From positions 119,726 through 183,725 of the forward strand of contig NZ_NFIU01000003.1 in NCBI RefSeq assembly GCF_002159535.1: a DNA stretch of 64,000 nt. The letters run 5' to 3'. Shown piece by piece: positions 55,421 to 64,000 of the stretch. How positions within the stretch are numbered: the first letter of the stretch is position 1; each line of letters starts with the position of its first letter. Source of the stretch: Olsenella sp. An290. Lineage in GTDB: Bacteria > Actinomycetota > Coriobacteriia > Coriobacteriales > Atopobiaceae. Both the position numbers and the translations under genes were made by a program. Under the pieces are notes generated by a model. That model did not search any database. It saw nothing but the letters and a program-made list of their open reading frames with translations, and was not told the DNA's origin.

Positions 55421-56692
55421 ATGTACATCAAACGCGCGCTCGAGACGGTCGTTCGCAGGTATTCGCGGTATTTCAAGGTGGTGCTGGTTACCGGGCCGCG
55501 TCAGGTCGGCAAGACAACCATGCTCAAACATCTCATGGAGGAAGACGAGCAGGCTGGTATCTCTCGTTCCTATGTGACGCTTGACAACACCGCCATCCGT
55601 CAGGCAGCCAAAGAAGACCCGGCGCTCTTCCTTCAGCGCTACCATCCCCCCGTGCTGATCGATGAGATCCAAAAGGCTCCCGAGCTGCTTTCCTATATCA
55701 AGGAACTGGTTGACAGGACGGACGACTCCGGAACGGTGTGGCTTACGGGTTCCCAGCCGTTCCACATGATGAAGGCCGTGTCCGAGTCGCTTGCCGGTCG
55801 TGTTGGGATCATCGAGATGCTCGGCCTTTCGACATCGGAAATCTCGGGAGCGACCTCGGAACCGTTTTGCGTGGACTCAGATTACTTCGTGCGACGCGTG
55901 TCCCAGGCCAAGCCTCTCACTGTCAACGATGTATACGATCGCATATGCGCAGGGTCGCTTCCGGGTATCTATCAGCTTCCCGACGATATGCGCTCTGCAG
56001 CCTACGAGGCGTATATTGACACGTATATCATGCGTGACATCCGCGATTTGGCGCAGGTGGGAGACGAGCTTCGCTTTCGACGGTTCATGGCGGCGTGCGC
56101 GGCACTCACCTCGAAGCCCGTGGTTTACGCCGAGCTAGCGCGAATCGCCGATATCAACGAGAAGACCGCAAAGACGTGGTTGTCACTGCTGGTCGGCTCG
56201 TATCTGGTGAAGGTTGTGGAGCCGTATGCCAACAACATTCTCAAGCGGCTGAGCAAGCAGCCTGTCCTTCATTTTCTTGATACAGGCCTTGCCGCATACC
56301 TTGCGGGTTGGACCAGCCCGCGGGCGCTTGAGGTGGGGGCCATGAACGGCCAGGTATTCGAGACCTACGCGTTCGATGAGGTGTACAAGACCTACGTGAA
56401 CGCTGGGATGAGTCCATCGCTCTTCTTCTTCCGCACGAACGACCGCAAAGAGATCGATCTGCTCTTGGAGCGTGACGGCACGCTCTTCCCCATAGAAGTT
56501 AAGAAAACCGGCTCGCCTTCTAGGAAAGATGCGCGTAACATGGGTGCGCTCGATCCGGTTGCTGCCGCCGACGTTCCGGAGGAGCTTTCCGTCTTCAAGC
56601 GGCGCGTGGGGCTGGGCTGCGTCCTGTGCTTAGCCGAGGACACCTTTCCTGTGAGCGAGCGCGCCTGGGCGTTTCCCGTATGGGCGGTGTAG
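55421..56692 (+). CDS. AAA ATPase with DUF4143
   Basis: 423 residues. N-terminal P-loop VTGPRQVGKTTMLKHL (residues 23-38) and Walker B PPVLIDEIQKAP, then WLTGSQPFHMM. C-terminal DUF4143 region (HFLDTGLAAYLAGWTS) and a nuclease-like end FFFRTNDRKEIDLLLERDGTLFPIEVKKTGSP; the D...E-x-K pattern fits PD-(D/E)xK. Such proteins are common and scattered horizontally; their function is unsettled. AAGGAG 8 nt upstream. Lower GC than neighbours. Confidence 0.85.
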   Translation: MYIKRALETVVRRYSRYFKVVLVTGPRQVGKTTMLKHLMEEDEQAGISRSYVTLDNTAIRQAAKEDPALFLQRYHPPVLIDEIQKAPELLSYIKELVDRTDDSGTVWLTGSQPFHMMKAVSESLAGRVGIIEMLGLSTSEISGATSEPFCVDSDYFVRRVSQAKPLTVNDVYDRICAGSLPGIYQLPDDMRSAAYEAYIDTYIMRDIRDLAQVGDELRFRRFMAACAALTSKPVVYAELARIADINEKTAKTWLSLLVGSYLVKVVEPYANNILKRLSKQPVLHFLDTGLAAYLAGWTSPRALEVGAMNGQVFETYAFDEVYKTYVNAGMSPSLFFFRTNDRKEIDLLLERDGTLFPIEVKKTGSPSRKDARNMGALDPVAAADVPEELSVFKRRVGLGCVLCLAEDTFPVSERAWAFPVWAV

Positions 56693-56715
56693 GGATCATT
56701 TGCAAGGAGGGAACC

Positions 56716-57870
56716 ATGAACTATCGCAAGCTGGGCAACACGGGTCTCGAGGTGAGCGAGATCGGCTTTGGTGGCGAGTGGATGGACCGCTCGCCCGAGG
56801 AGACGCTTGCGGTGGTGCGCGCTGCGCAGGAGGCGGGCATCAACATCCTCGACTGCTGGATGAACGACGCCATGCGCCGCTCCAACCTGGGTGACGCGCT
56901 CCGGGAGCTCGGCAGTCGCGAGCGCTGGGTCATCCAGGGGCACCTGGGGTCGGTCACGGTTGACGGGCAGTACACGCGCACGCGCGACCTCGACCTGGTG
57001 AGGCCGGCCTTCGAGGACCTTCTTGAGCGCTTTCACACCGACTACGTCGACCTGGGCATGATTCACTACGTGGACAAGGTCGAGGAGTACGAGCGGGTCG
57101 TCCTGGGCGACAGCCCCTTCATGCGCTACGTGCGCGAGCTGCACGCGGCGGGCACCATCCGCCATATCGGCCTCTCCACGCACAACACCGAGGTGGCGCG
57201 GCTCGTGGTGGAGAACCCCGAGATCGAGATGATGCTCTTCTCGGTGAACCCCGCCTTTGACATGATGCCCGCGACCGACAACCTCGACGACCTCTTTGGC
57301 GACTACGCGGGAGTGGGGGAGGGCGGCATCAACGCCGACCGCGCCGCGCTCTACGCGCGCGCCGAGGAGACGGGCACGGGCATCACCGTCATGAAGGGGT
57401 ACGCCGGCGGGCGCCTGCTCGACGCGGCGGCCTCGCCCTTTGGCGTGGCGCTCACGCCCGTGCAGTGCATCCACTACGCGCTCACGCGCCCGGCGGTGGC
57501 GAGCATCATGGTGGGCTTCTCCTCGCCCGCGCACGTGGCCGAGGCCGTGGCCTACGAGACCGCCTCGGCCGAGGAGCGCGACTATGCGAGCGTGCTCGCC
57601 GGTGCGCCGTGCCACGCCTATCTGGGCCAGTGCACCTACTGCGGCCACTGCGCGCCGTGCCCCAAGGGCATCGACATCCCCACGGTCAACAAGTTCTACG
57701 ACCTCGCCGCCCTGCACGACGAGGTGCCCGACTCCGTGCGCGACCACTATCGCGCGCTCGACGCTCACGCGGGGGACTGCATCGCCTGCCATGCGTGCGA
57801 GGGTCGCTGCCCCTTTGGCGTGAAGGTGGCGGACAAGATGGCCGCGGCGGCGGGGCTCTTCGGGCTCTAG
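56716..57870 (+). CDS. Aldo/keto reductase-like protein with [4Fe-4S] clusters
   Basis: 384 residues. N-terminal AKR barrel (MNYRKLGNTGLEVSEIGFGG), then a ferredoxin-like C-terminus with CTYCGHCAPCPKG and CIACHACEGRCPFG. The usual AKR catalytic Tyr of the Y-G-x-S-E segment is absent; the position reads CWMNDAMRRSNLG, as in a ferredoxin-fused subgroup. It may therefore catalyse a different redox reaction. GGAGGG precedes ATG 56716. Confidence 0.85.
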   Translation: MNYRKLGNTGLEVSEIGFGGEWMDRSPEETLAVVRAAQEAGINILDCWMNDAMRRSNLGDALRELGSRERWVIQGHLGSVTVDGQYTRTRDLDLVRPAFEDLLERFHTDYVDLGMIHYVDKVEEYERVVLGDSPFMRYVRELHAAGTIRHIGLSTHNTEVARLVVENPEIEMMLFSVNPAFDMMPATDNLDDLFGDYAGVGEGGINADRAALYARAEETGTGITVMKGYAGGRLLDAAASPFGVALTPVQCIHYALTRPAVASIMVGFSSPAHVAEAVAYETASAEERDYASVLAGAPCHAYLGQCTYCGHCAPCPKGIDIPTVNKFYDLAALHDEVPDSVRDHYRALDAHAGDCIACHACEGRCPFGVKVADKMAAAAGLFGL

Positions 57871-57903
57871 CGAGAGGCGCAACGAGTGCGCGCGGGGAGG
57901 GGC

Positions 57904-58767
57904 TCAGCGAGAGAGCCGTGGTAGCACGCGCTCGATGAGCTCAGATTCCGTGCCTTGCCCGTCCGTACGGTACACGAGGTAGAACGTCGCGCGGGCGCTG
58001 GCGTCGCTGAGCGGGACCGCGACGCGGGCAACGTTTTCGGCCTGATGCAACGTATACGGCGTTGCCGCCTCGGTGCTAAACGCGAGGGCATCGCTCGTGG
58101 AGAGGAGCATCTCGAACATCGAGCGGTCCTCTTGCCAGAGGAACGTCGCATGCGGTAGCTCGCGCTCGACGACGCTGCGCCAGAAGCCGATGTTGGTGTA
58201 TATGAGGAAGGTCTCGCCGTCGATGTCGCAAAAGCGCAACGTCTGTTTGCCCGCGAGCGGGTGCGTGCGCGGCAGGAGCACCGAGAGGCTCTCGGTCATG
58301 ATGGGTTGCGAGATGAAGCCGGGCAGCACGAGCGGGTTGAGCATGATGGCGGCATCGAGCGTGTCCTCCATAAGTCCGCGGCGCAGATGCTGCTCATCAA
58401 GGGATTCCGAGGTGACGATGGTGCCGGGCGCCGTCTCCACCACGAGCTGCGTGACGCGCCAGAGCGGGGCTGGAGCGCAGGTGCCGATTCTCAGCGTGCG
58501 CCGGCGCGTCTCGAGCGATGCCAACTCGTCGCGCATGCGCCGATAGGTGCGAAGCATATCGCCCGCGTAATCCGCTGCGATGCGACCCGCCTCGGTGAGT
58601 GCCGAGCTGTTGCTGGTGCGATGCAGGAGCTGGCAGCCGAGCTCGTCCTCGAGCCGTCTGATGGAGCGGCTGAGCGCTGGCTGGGACATATGGAGCTCCG
58701 CGGCGGCGCGGAAGATCGATCCCGTCCGCGCGACGGCGGCGATGTGCTCGAGTTGATCGATGGTCAT
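57904..58767 (-). CDS. LysR-family transcriptional regulator
   Basis: 287 residues. Winged HTH: EHIAAVARTGSIFRAAAELH, MSQPALSRSIRRLEDELG (residues 5-45), then a periplasmic-binding-protein-like effector domain. Divergent from the AKR gene at 58919 with a 17-bp dyad between them, so it most likely controls that gene and possibly its neighbours. Effector unknown. Confidence 0.88.
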   Translation of the reverse strand: MTIDQLEHIAAVARTGSIFRAAAELHMSQPALSRSIRRLEDELGCQLLHRTSNSSALTEAGRIAADYAGDMLRTYRRMRDELASLETRRRTLRIGTCAPAPLWRVTQLVVETAPGTIVTSESLDEQHLRRGLMEDTLDAAIMLNPLVLPGFISQPIMTESLSVLLPRTHPLAGKQTLRFCDIDGETFLIYTNIGFWRSVVERELPHATFLWQEDRSMFEMLLSTSDALAFSTEAATPYTLHQAENVARVAVPLSDASARATFYLVYRTDGQGTESELIERVLPRLSR

Positions 58768-58807
58768 GGGTGTCTCCTGGGGGGCTGTGCGAGCGCTCTG
58801 CTCATAG

Positions 58808-58824
58808 TATGCACGTTATGCATA
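58808..58824. promoter_or_regulatory. LysR-type operator
   Basis: TATGCA-CGTTA-TGCATA: perfect 6-bp arms containing a T-N11-A (58810 to 58822), the LysR box form, between divergent LysR and AKR genes. Confidence 0.65.
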
Positions 58825-58825
58825 G

Positions 58826-59788
<963 letters not shown>

Positions 59789-59804
59789 CGACGCAGGCGG
59801 ACAG

Positions 59805-59848
59805 GGGACGCTTTGCTGGGAGCATCGATGCTGCCGGCAAAGCGTCCC
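59805..59848. terminator. Conserved hairpin between AKR and nitroreductase
   Basis: GGGACGCTTTGC pairs with GCAAAGCGTCCC, enclosing an AGCATCGATGCT dyad. In the duplicated copy (62389-62430) the stem changes to CTCTGC/GCAGAG, a compensatory change. It lies between convergent genes, so it probably terminates both. Confidence 0.75.
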
Positions 59849-59874
59849 TTTCCGGAACGTGTGAATCGTTTGAG

Positions 59875-60396
59875 CTACACGCGCAGCACGTAGCCGTCCT
59901 TGCGCGGGGCGGCGGCGGGCTCGGGGCCGTCGGCGTAGCCGAGCGCGATGGCTCCCACGCCGCGCAGCGTCTCGGGCAGGCCCCACTCCTTGAGGAGCTC
60001 CTTGCCCTCCTCGCTGTCGAAGATCTCGCGCTCGCGGTGGATCCAGCAGCTAGAGAGGCCCACGGCGTGCGCCGCGAGCATGAGGTTCTCGAGTACGCAG
60101 GAGCCGTCCTCCACGAAGGTGCCGCGCTCGCCGTCGGCGAGCACCACCACGATGGCCGGCGCGCCGTAGTACGGGTCGGTGTCCTTGCCCATGACGGCGG
60201 CGTTGAGTGCGCGCAGGCGCTCGCGGGTCTCGGGGCTCGTCACCGCAACGATCACCGGAGACTGGTGCCCGCCGCCCGTGGGCGCGTAGGTGCCCGCCTC
60301 AAGCACGGTGTCGAGCAGCTCTTGGGGGACGGGGTCCGCCTTGTAGCTGCGTACGCTCCTGCGCGTCTTGATGAGGTCGATGAGATCGCTTGCCAT
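59875..60396 (-). CDS. Nitroreductase family protein
   Basis: FMN-dependent NAD(P)H oxidoreductase, 173 residues. N-terminal LIKTRRSVRSYKADPVP (flavin phosphate-binding Arg pair), GTYAPTGGGHQSP, a central VLENLMLAAHAVGLSSCWI and a C-terminal GYADGPEP. ATG 60396 is chosen because AAAGGG lies upstream. Convergent with the AKR gene. A truncated copy lies at 62458. Confidence 0.85.
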   Translation of the reverse strand: MASDLIDLIKTRRSVRSYKADPVPQELLDTVLEAGTYAPTGGGHQSPVIVAVTSPETRERLRALNAAVMGKDTDPYYGAPAIVVVLADGERGTFVEDGSCVLENLMLAAHAVGLSSCWIHREREIFDSEEGKELLKEWGLPETLRGVGAIALGYADGPEPAAAPRKDGYVLRV

Positions 60397-60573
60397 ACGC
60401 TGCCCTTTCTCTCGCCGGAAACCGCGATATAGAAAAACCGCCCATCTGCCCAAGGACAGGTGAGCGGCGAAAAGATGATGGCGGCATCCGGAAAAATCCG
60501 CTGGGATTTTCGAGCCCCATTATGGGCACTCCCCACGCCGTGTCAAGCGTCGACAAGAACTTCTCGCCCCTGC

Positions 60574-60602
60574 TTGACTTCCGCAACCAAGGCCCGTACA
60601 GT
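60574..60602 (+). promoter_or_regulatory. Promoter of EamA leader
   Basis: TTGACT (60574-60579), 17-nt spacer, TACAGT (60597-60602). Predicted start near 60609, about 177 nt upstream of the transporter. Confidence 0.65.
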
Positions 60603-60651
60603 CAATTCGTCTAAAATCGTGTGGACTTTTCTGGGCGCAAGCCACCTTTTT

Positions 60652-60685
60652 GCCGCACAACGGAGCTCCGGTTGTGCGGCTTTTT
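60652..60685 (+). terminator. Terminator in the EamA leader
   Basis: GCCGCACAA pairs with TTGTGCGGC, with an inner CGG-AGCT-CCG stem, followed by TTTTT. It follows a promoter directly, with no gene between them, and lies 100 nt before the transporter start. 60397-60573 shows no gene. Confidence 0.8.
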
Positions 60686-60785
60686 CGTACACATCGACCA
60701 TATGGCGGTGCGGACGGCCTTCCTCCGAGAGCTCGAGGCGTAACGAGCCGAAGCCTCGCGTTGGGGGGCGAGAGGAGGAACGGCT

Positions 60786-61739
60786 ATGGAAAACGTGATC
60801 GATCGGCCGATGCCGTCTGCGGGGATGGCGCCCTCGGGACGCCGCCGGGCGGTGGCGGCGCTCCAGGTGTTTGCGGGCGGCGCCTGCTACGGGGCGATGG
60901 CGACCACCTACAAGCTCGCCTACGCGGCGGGCTTCACCTCCGCGCAGGTGGTGGCGAGCCAGGCGTGGTTCGGCTTTCTGTTCTTCGGGCTCGCGGTGCT
61001 TCTCGGCCGTCTGCGCGGTGGGCGCTGGCAGCGTCTTTCCGGCACGCAGGTGCTCGAACTCATGGGGCTCGGCGCCCTCACCTGCACCACTTCCATCCTG
61101 TACTGCTACGCCATGAGCGTGCTGCCCGCACCGGTGGCGCTCACGCTGCTCTTCCAGTTCACGTGGATGGGGCTCGTCTGGCAGACCATCATGACGCGCC
61201 GAGCTCCGCGCTTCGTGGAGGTCGCCTCGGCGGCGGTCATCGTGTTCGGCACCGTGTTCGCGAGCGGCGTTTACAGGACGGGGCTTGCGGGCTACGACCC
61301 GGTGGCCCTCCTCTGCGCGCTCGGCGCCGCCGTGACCTGCTCGCTCTTCGTGACGCTCTCCGGTAAGGTGAAGGCCCTCTGCTCCAACGAGCAGCGCGGC
61401 CTCGTCGTGTGCCTGGGGGCGGGCGTCATGTCGCTCACCGTGTTCCCGGACTACCTGGTGTCGGGCGTCGTCTTCCAGGGCATCCTGCCCTTTGCCGCGG
61501 TCGCGGGCTTCTTCGGCCTCATGTGCCCCGTGCTGCTCTTTGGCCTGGGGTCGCCACACCTGCCCGCAGGCCTCTCAACCGTCATGGCCGCTGCGGAGCT
61601 TCCCGCGGGATTGTTCATCGCCATGGTCGTGCTCGGCGAGCCGCTCGGCGTCGTCGAGTGGCTGGGCGTGGTGGTGATTCTCGCGGGCGTGTGCCTCGCA
61701 CAGGCTCCGAGCCTTCTCTCACGGCATACAATGCGGTGA
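60786..61739 (+). CDS. DMT-superfamily transporter (EamA)
   Basis: 317 residues with ten predicted membrane helices in two EamA repeats. For example VFAGGACYGAMATTYKLAYA opens repeat 1, and LCALGAAVTCSLFVTLSG opens repeat 2. Drug/metabolite transporter, substrate unknown. The leader carries a promoter and terminator, suggesting attenuation. Its last about 30 codons reappear as a fragment at 62890. Confidence 0.85.
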   Translation: MENVIDRPMPSAGMAPSGRRRAVAALQVFAGGACYGAMATTYKLAYAAGFTSAQVVASQAWFGFLFFGLAVLLGRLRGGRWQRLSGTQVLELMGLGALTCTTSILYCYAMSVLPAPVALTLLFQFTWMGLVWQTIMTRRAPRFVEVASAAVIVFGTVFASGVYRTGLAGYDPVALLCALGAAVTCSLFVTLSGKVKALCSNEQRGLVVCLGAGVMSLTVFPDYLVSGVVFQGILPFAAVAGFFGLMCPVLLFGLGSPHLPAGLSTVMAAAELPAGLFIAMVVLGEPLGVVEWLGVVVILAGVCLAQAPSLLSRHTMR

Positions 61740-61820
61740 GGCCATGCCGGAGGGCCCCGAGCGCGATGCCGTGGGGTTCCGTCGGTGGCCCGATCTGCCG
61801 GGAGAGCTGCGGGCGCCCGC

Positions 61821-62147
61821 TTACGCGCAGACCGGCTCCGCGAGCACCGTCCCCTCAGGGAACGCGCGGCGGAAGACCCAGCGCGAGAGCGGGCCCGCCA
61901 CCAGCAGGTTCCACGGCAGCGCGGCGACGAAGTTCCACGGGATGTTCGCGATCCACGTGGGCAGGATCATGGCCGGGTCGCCCACGTGCGTGAACGCCTC
62001 GAGCGCGCCGTAGAGCGACATGAAGAGCACCATCGGGAAGACCATCATCGTGCTGATGGCCAGCGTGATGGCAAGGCGGCTGCTCTTGCCCGGCGTCACC
62101 AGGAAGCGGAACGCAAACCACTTGGCAAACCGGCTGGCTACGAACAC
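61821..62147 (-). CDS. DUF2798 membrane protein, N-terminally shortened copy
   Basis: 108 residues with two membrane segments (AITLAISTMMVFPMVLFMSL, and NFVAALPWNLLVAGPLSR), matching the second half of two-repeat DUF2798 proteins of about 150-160 residues. The upstream end joins directly to duplicated AKR sequence, so it was probably truncated by a rearrangement. The second copy's end lies at 63879-64000. Confidence 0.6.
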   Translation of the reverse strand: MFVASRFAKWFAFRFLVTPGKSSRLAITLAISTMMVFPMVLFMSLYGALEAFTHVGDPAMILPTWIANIPWNFVAALPWNLLVAGPLSRWVFRRAFPEGTVLAEPVCA

Positions 62148-62157
62148 GTCTAGGAGG

Positions 62158-62371
62158 GTGGAATATTCAGCGCGGCGTGGTGGTCATCCCCAAGTCCGTG
62201 CACAAGGATCGCATGGAGCAAAACATCGACGTGTGGGATTTTGAGCTCACCGACGAGGATATGGCGAAGATCGGCGAGCTCACCCTCAACCACAGCGAGA
62301 TCGTCAACCACGACGACCCGGCGTTTGTGAAGATGCTTCACGGCGTGAGCAGCGTGAAGACTCGTCTATAG
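62158..62371 (+). pseudogene. Duplicated 3' fragment of aldo/keto reductase
   Basis: Encodes [20 protein letters not shown] through HGVSSVKTRL and a stop, matching the last about 70 codons of the gene at 58919. No barrel start or active-site residues. Confidence 0.9.
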
Positions 62372-62457
62372 CGACGTAGGCGGATAAGGGGCGCTCTGCC
62401 GGGGGCATCGATGCTGCCGGCAGAGCGTCCCCTTCCGGAGCGTGCGAATTGTTTGCG

Positions 62458-62893
62458 CTACACGCGCACCACGTAGCCGTCCTTGCGCGGAGCGGCGGCG
62501 GGCTCGGGGCCGTCGGCATAACCCAGCGCGATGGCGCCCACACCGCGCAGCGTCTCGGGTAGACTCCACTCGCGCAGAAGAGCCTTGCCCTCCTTGCTGT
62601 CGAAAATCTCGCGCTCGCGGTGGATCCAGCAGCTCGATAGCCCCACGGCATGCGCTGCGAGCATGAGATTCTCGAGCACGCAGGAACCATCCTCTATGAA
62701 GGTGCCGCGCTCACCGTCGGCGAGCACCACCACGATCACCGGTGCGCCGTAATACGGGTCGGTGTCCTTGCCCATGACGGCGGCGTAGAGCGCGCGCAGG
62801 CGCTCGCGGGTCTCGGGACTCGTCACCGCGACGATCACCGGAGACTGGTGCCCGCCGCCCGTGGGCGCGTAGGTGCCTGCGTCCAGCACGGCG
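62458..62893 (-). pseudogene. Duplicated, 5'-truncated nitroreductase
   Basis: Matches the gene at 59875 over most of its length but loses the N-terminal RRSVR flavin-binding part. The break at 62893-62898 (GTCGAG) is a microhomology shared with the EamA 3' end. Confidence 0.88.
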
Positions 62894-62982
62894 TCGAGTG
62901 GCTCGGCGTGGCGGTGATCCTCGCGGGCGTGTGCCTTGCTCAAGTGCCGTCGCTTTTTGCGCGACATGCCCACAGCGATTAA
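62890..62982 (+). pseudogene. Duplicated 3' fragment of the EamA transporter
   Basis: GVEWLGVAVILAGVCLAQVP matches VVEWLGVVVILAGVCLAQAP near the end of the 60786 gene, in frame to its stop. Confidence 0.85.
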
Positions 62983-63018
62983 ACTAGTGCGCGGGTACGC
63001 TGCATGAAAGGGAGGGCA

Positions 63019-63882
63019 ATGGGTGCCGAAACAACGAAACCCTTCGCGAATTGCGAGGATGTCCTAGCGTGTCCTGTCTGCGGGGAGCCGCTGAGCTTGT
63101 CCGGGACATCCTTGCGTTGCGTACGCAACCATTGCTTCGATTTGGGTCGCCAGGGGTACGTTAACCTGCTTGCGCATCACAAGGCGGCGGGACCGTATGA
63201 TCGGGACTCGTTTCTCAGCCGACGCGCGGTCTTTTCAAGCGGGCTGTACGATGCGCTCGCTGCCGAGCTGTGCGACATCATGGTTTCACTCGACATCGAG
63301 GGCGTCGTTGTCGATGCGGGCTGCGGCGAGGGTTTCTTCTCGAGCCGTTTGGCGGAACGTTTCGTGCCGCCGATCCGGCTCTTCTCGTGTGATATCTCCA
63401 AAGATGCCGTTCGCCTCGCCGCAGGTGCGGACCGCGAGGGCTCCGTTGCATGGCTCGTGGCAGACTTAACCGCGATTCCCCTGCGCGACCACTGTGCGAG
63501 CTGCGTCCTCAACATCTTCTCGCCGGCAAACTATGGGGAATTCCAGCGTGCGCTCAAGCCCGGCGGCTTTCTCATCAAGGTGGTGCCGACCCCAAACCAC
63601 TTTCGTGAGATTCGTGAGCGGGTCAGTGACAAGGCGCCTGAGCGAGGAGATTACTCAAACGAGCGGGTGATCCGGCACCTCTCCGATATTTGCGGGATAC
63701 GGGAGAGGCGCGTGGTAACCTCCACGATCCGAATGACGCAAGAGCAGCTCGTCGCAGCGGTTGAGATGTCACCGATCATGTTTGGGATCGACGGCTCGAC
63801 TCTCGACTGGACGTCAGTCGATACGCTCACCATGGAGGCGGAGATCCTGGTGGGGACGTTTGATCAAGCCGCCCGCCTCTAG
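63019..63882 (+). CDS. rlmA: 23S rRNA (guanine-N1)-methyltransferase, RlmA family
   Basis: SAM-dependent rRNA methyltransferase, 287 residues. N-terminal zinc site CPVCGEPL and CVRNHCFDLGRQGYVNLL are typical of RlmA; the Rossmann domain has VVDAGCGEGFFSSRL (SAM motif I) and NIFSPANYGEFQRALKPGG. ATG 63019 is chosen, though GGAGGG is close (3 nt); ATG 63004 is an alternative. RlmA-I or -II (G745 or G748) cannot be separated. It lies inside the second copy of the duplicated module and shares its CTAG stop with the next gene. Confidence 0.82.
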   Translation: MGAETTKPFANCEDVLACPVCGEPLSLSGTSLRCVRNHCFDLGRQGYVNLLAHHKAAGPYDRDSFLSRRAVFSSGLYDALAAELCDIMVSLDIEGVVVDAGCGEGFFSSRLAERFVPPIRLFSCDISKDAVRLAAGADREGSVAWLVADLTAIPLRDHCASCVLNIFSPANYGEFQRALKPGGFLIKVVPTPNHFREIRERVSDKAPERGDYSNERVIRHLSDICGIRERRVVTSTIRMTQEQLVAAVEMSPIMFGIDGSTLDWTSVDTLTMEAEILVGTFDQAARL

Positions 63883-64000
63883 GCGGATGCAGGCTCCGCG
63901 AGCACCGTCCCCTCAGGGAACGCGCGGCGGAAGACCCAGCGCGAGAGCGGGCCCGCCACCAGCAGGTTCCACGGCAGCGCGGCGACGAAGTTCCACGGGA
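63879..64000 (-). CDS. DUF2798 membrane protein, second copy (partial at window end)
   Basis: Reads the same C-terminus as the gene at 61821 (EGTVLAEP then ASA instead of VCA), nearly identical at the DNA level over about 110 bp. Its TAG overlaps the methyltransferase TAG: one CTAG (63879-63882) stops both convergent genes. The rest lies outside the window. Confidence 0.75.
   Translation of the reverse strand, partial: PWNFVAALPWNLLVAGPLSRWVFRRAFPEGTVLAEPASA

Noticed and set aside
62458..62973. Second nitroreductase as a functional gene
   Set aside because: Its first residues come from the antisense of an EamA fragment and the flavin-binding N-terminus is missing.

Overview
The window is high-GC bacterial DNA. 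Gene style (strong GC3 bias, GTG/TTG starts, strong Shine-Dalgarno sites, tig-clpP-clpX in order, HydF, enzyme I beside a fructose-1-phosphate kinase, many AKR/GNAT genes) best fits an anaerobic Coriobacteriia member, probably an Olsenella-like Atopobiaceae. That placement is inference; there is no rRNA here to confirm it.

Layout. 1-5.8 kb: defence-like accessory DNA with a 5'-truncated Type III restriction Res subunit, an AT-rich unknown gene, and two tandem Fic AMP-transferases separated by a perfect 40-bp-arm palindrome. 5.8-12.9 kb: tRNA-His and two identical tRNA-Lys genes, a secreted nuclease, a NUDIX hydrolase, tRNA-Arg, fruK, ptsI, a REP-associated tyrosine transposase (RAYT) flanked by its own repeats, a lipid kinase and tRNA-Pro. 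13.0-25.7 kb: a 12.7-kb integrated element in the 3' end of tRNA-Gly(TCC), bounded by a 44-bp direct repeat. It carries integrase, a small HTH excisionase-like protein, a VapE-type primase/helicase, an iteron region, an XRE regulator, HNH nuclease and a TerS-like/TerL pair, but no portal, capsid or tail gene. This makes it look like a phage satellite rather than a prophage. 25.7-48.9 kb: mostly core genes (gdhA, a transglutaminase-like membrane protein, hydF, carAB behind a PyrR-type attenuator and a five-unit 61-bp repeat array, a PHP phosphatase, several acetyltransferases, an ABC exporter, tRNA-Leu, tig-clpP-clpX, a GT8 glycosyltransferase, a TatD hydrolase), with a patch of decayed genes at 40 kb. 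48.9-54.0 kb: valS and an ABC-2-type transporter pair. 54.0-64.0 kb: an orphan RelB-like antitoxin with a broken PIN toxin, MATE and acetyltransferase remnants, an AAA/DUF4143 ATPase behind a 15-bp-arm operator, redox genes under a LysR regulator, and a tandemly duplicated AKR-nitroreductase-EamA-DUF2798 module whose second copy has decayed and holds an rRNA methyltransferase.

How it fits together. Two related intergenic repeat families share a GGGGACAG core. One, with a central TCTCTCAGAGA dyad, occurs seven times and brackets the RAYT gene, its likely mobilising enzyme. The other (GTGCAAAAGTGACTGTCCCC type) occurs four times. CarA/CarB supply carbamoyl phosphate and appear to be controlled by pyrimidine-dependent attenuation. 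ClpP/ClpX/trigger factor form the protein-quality module. FruK and enzyme I belong to PTS sugar uptake. The 13-25.7 kb element is the most distinctive system in the window.
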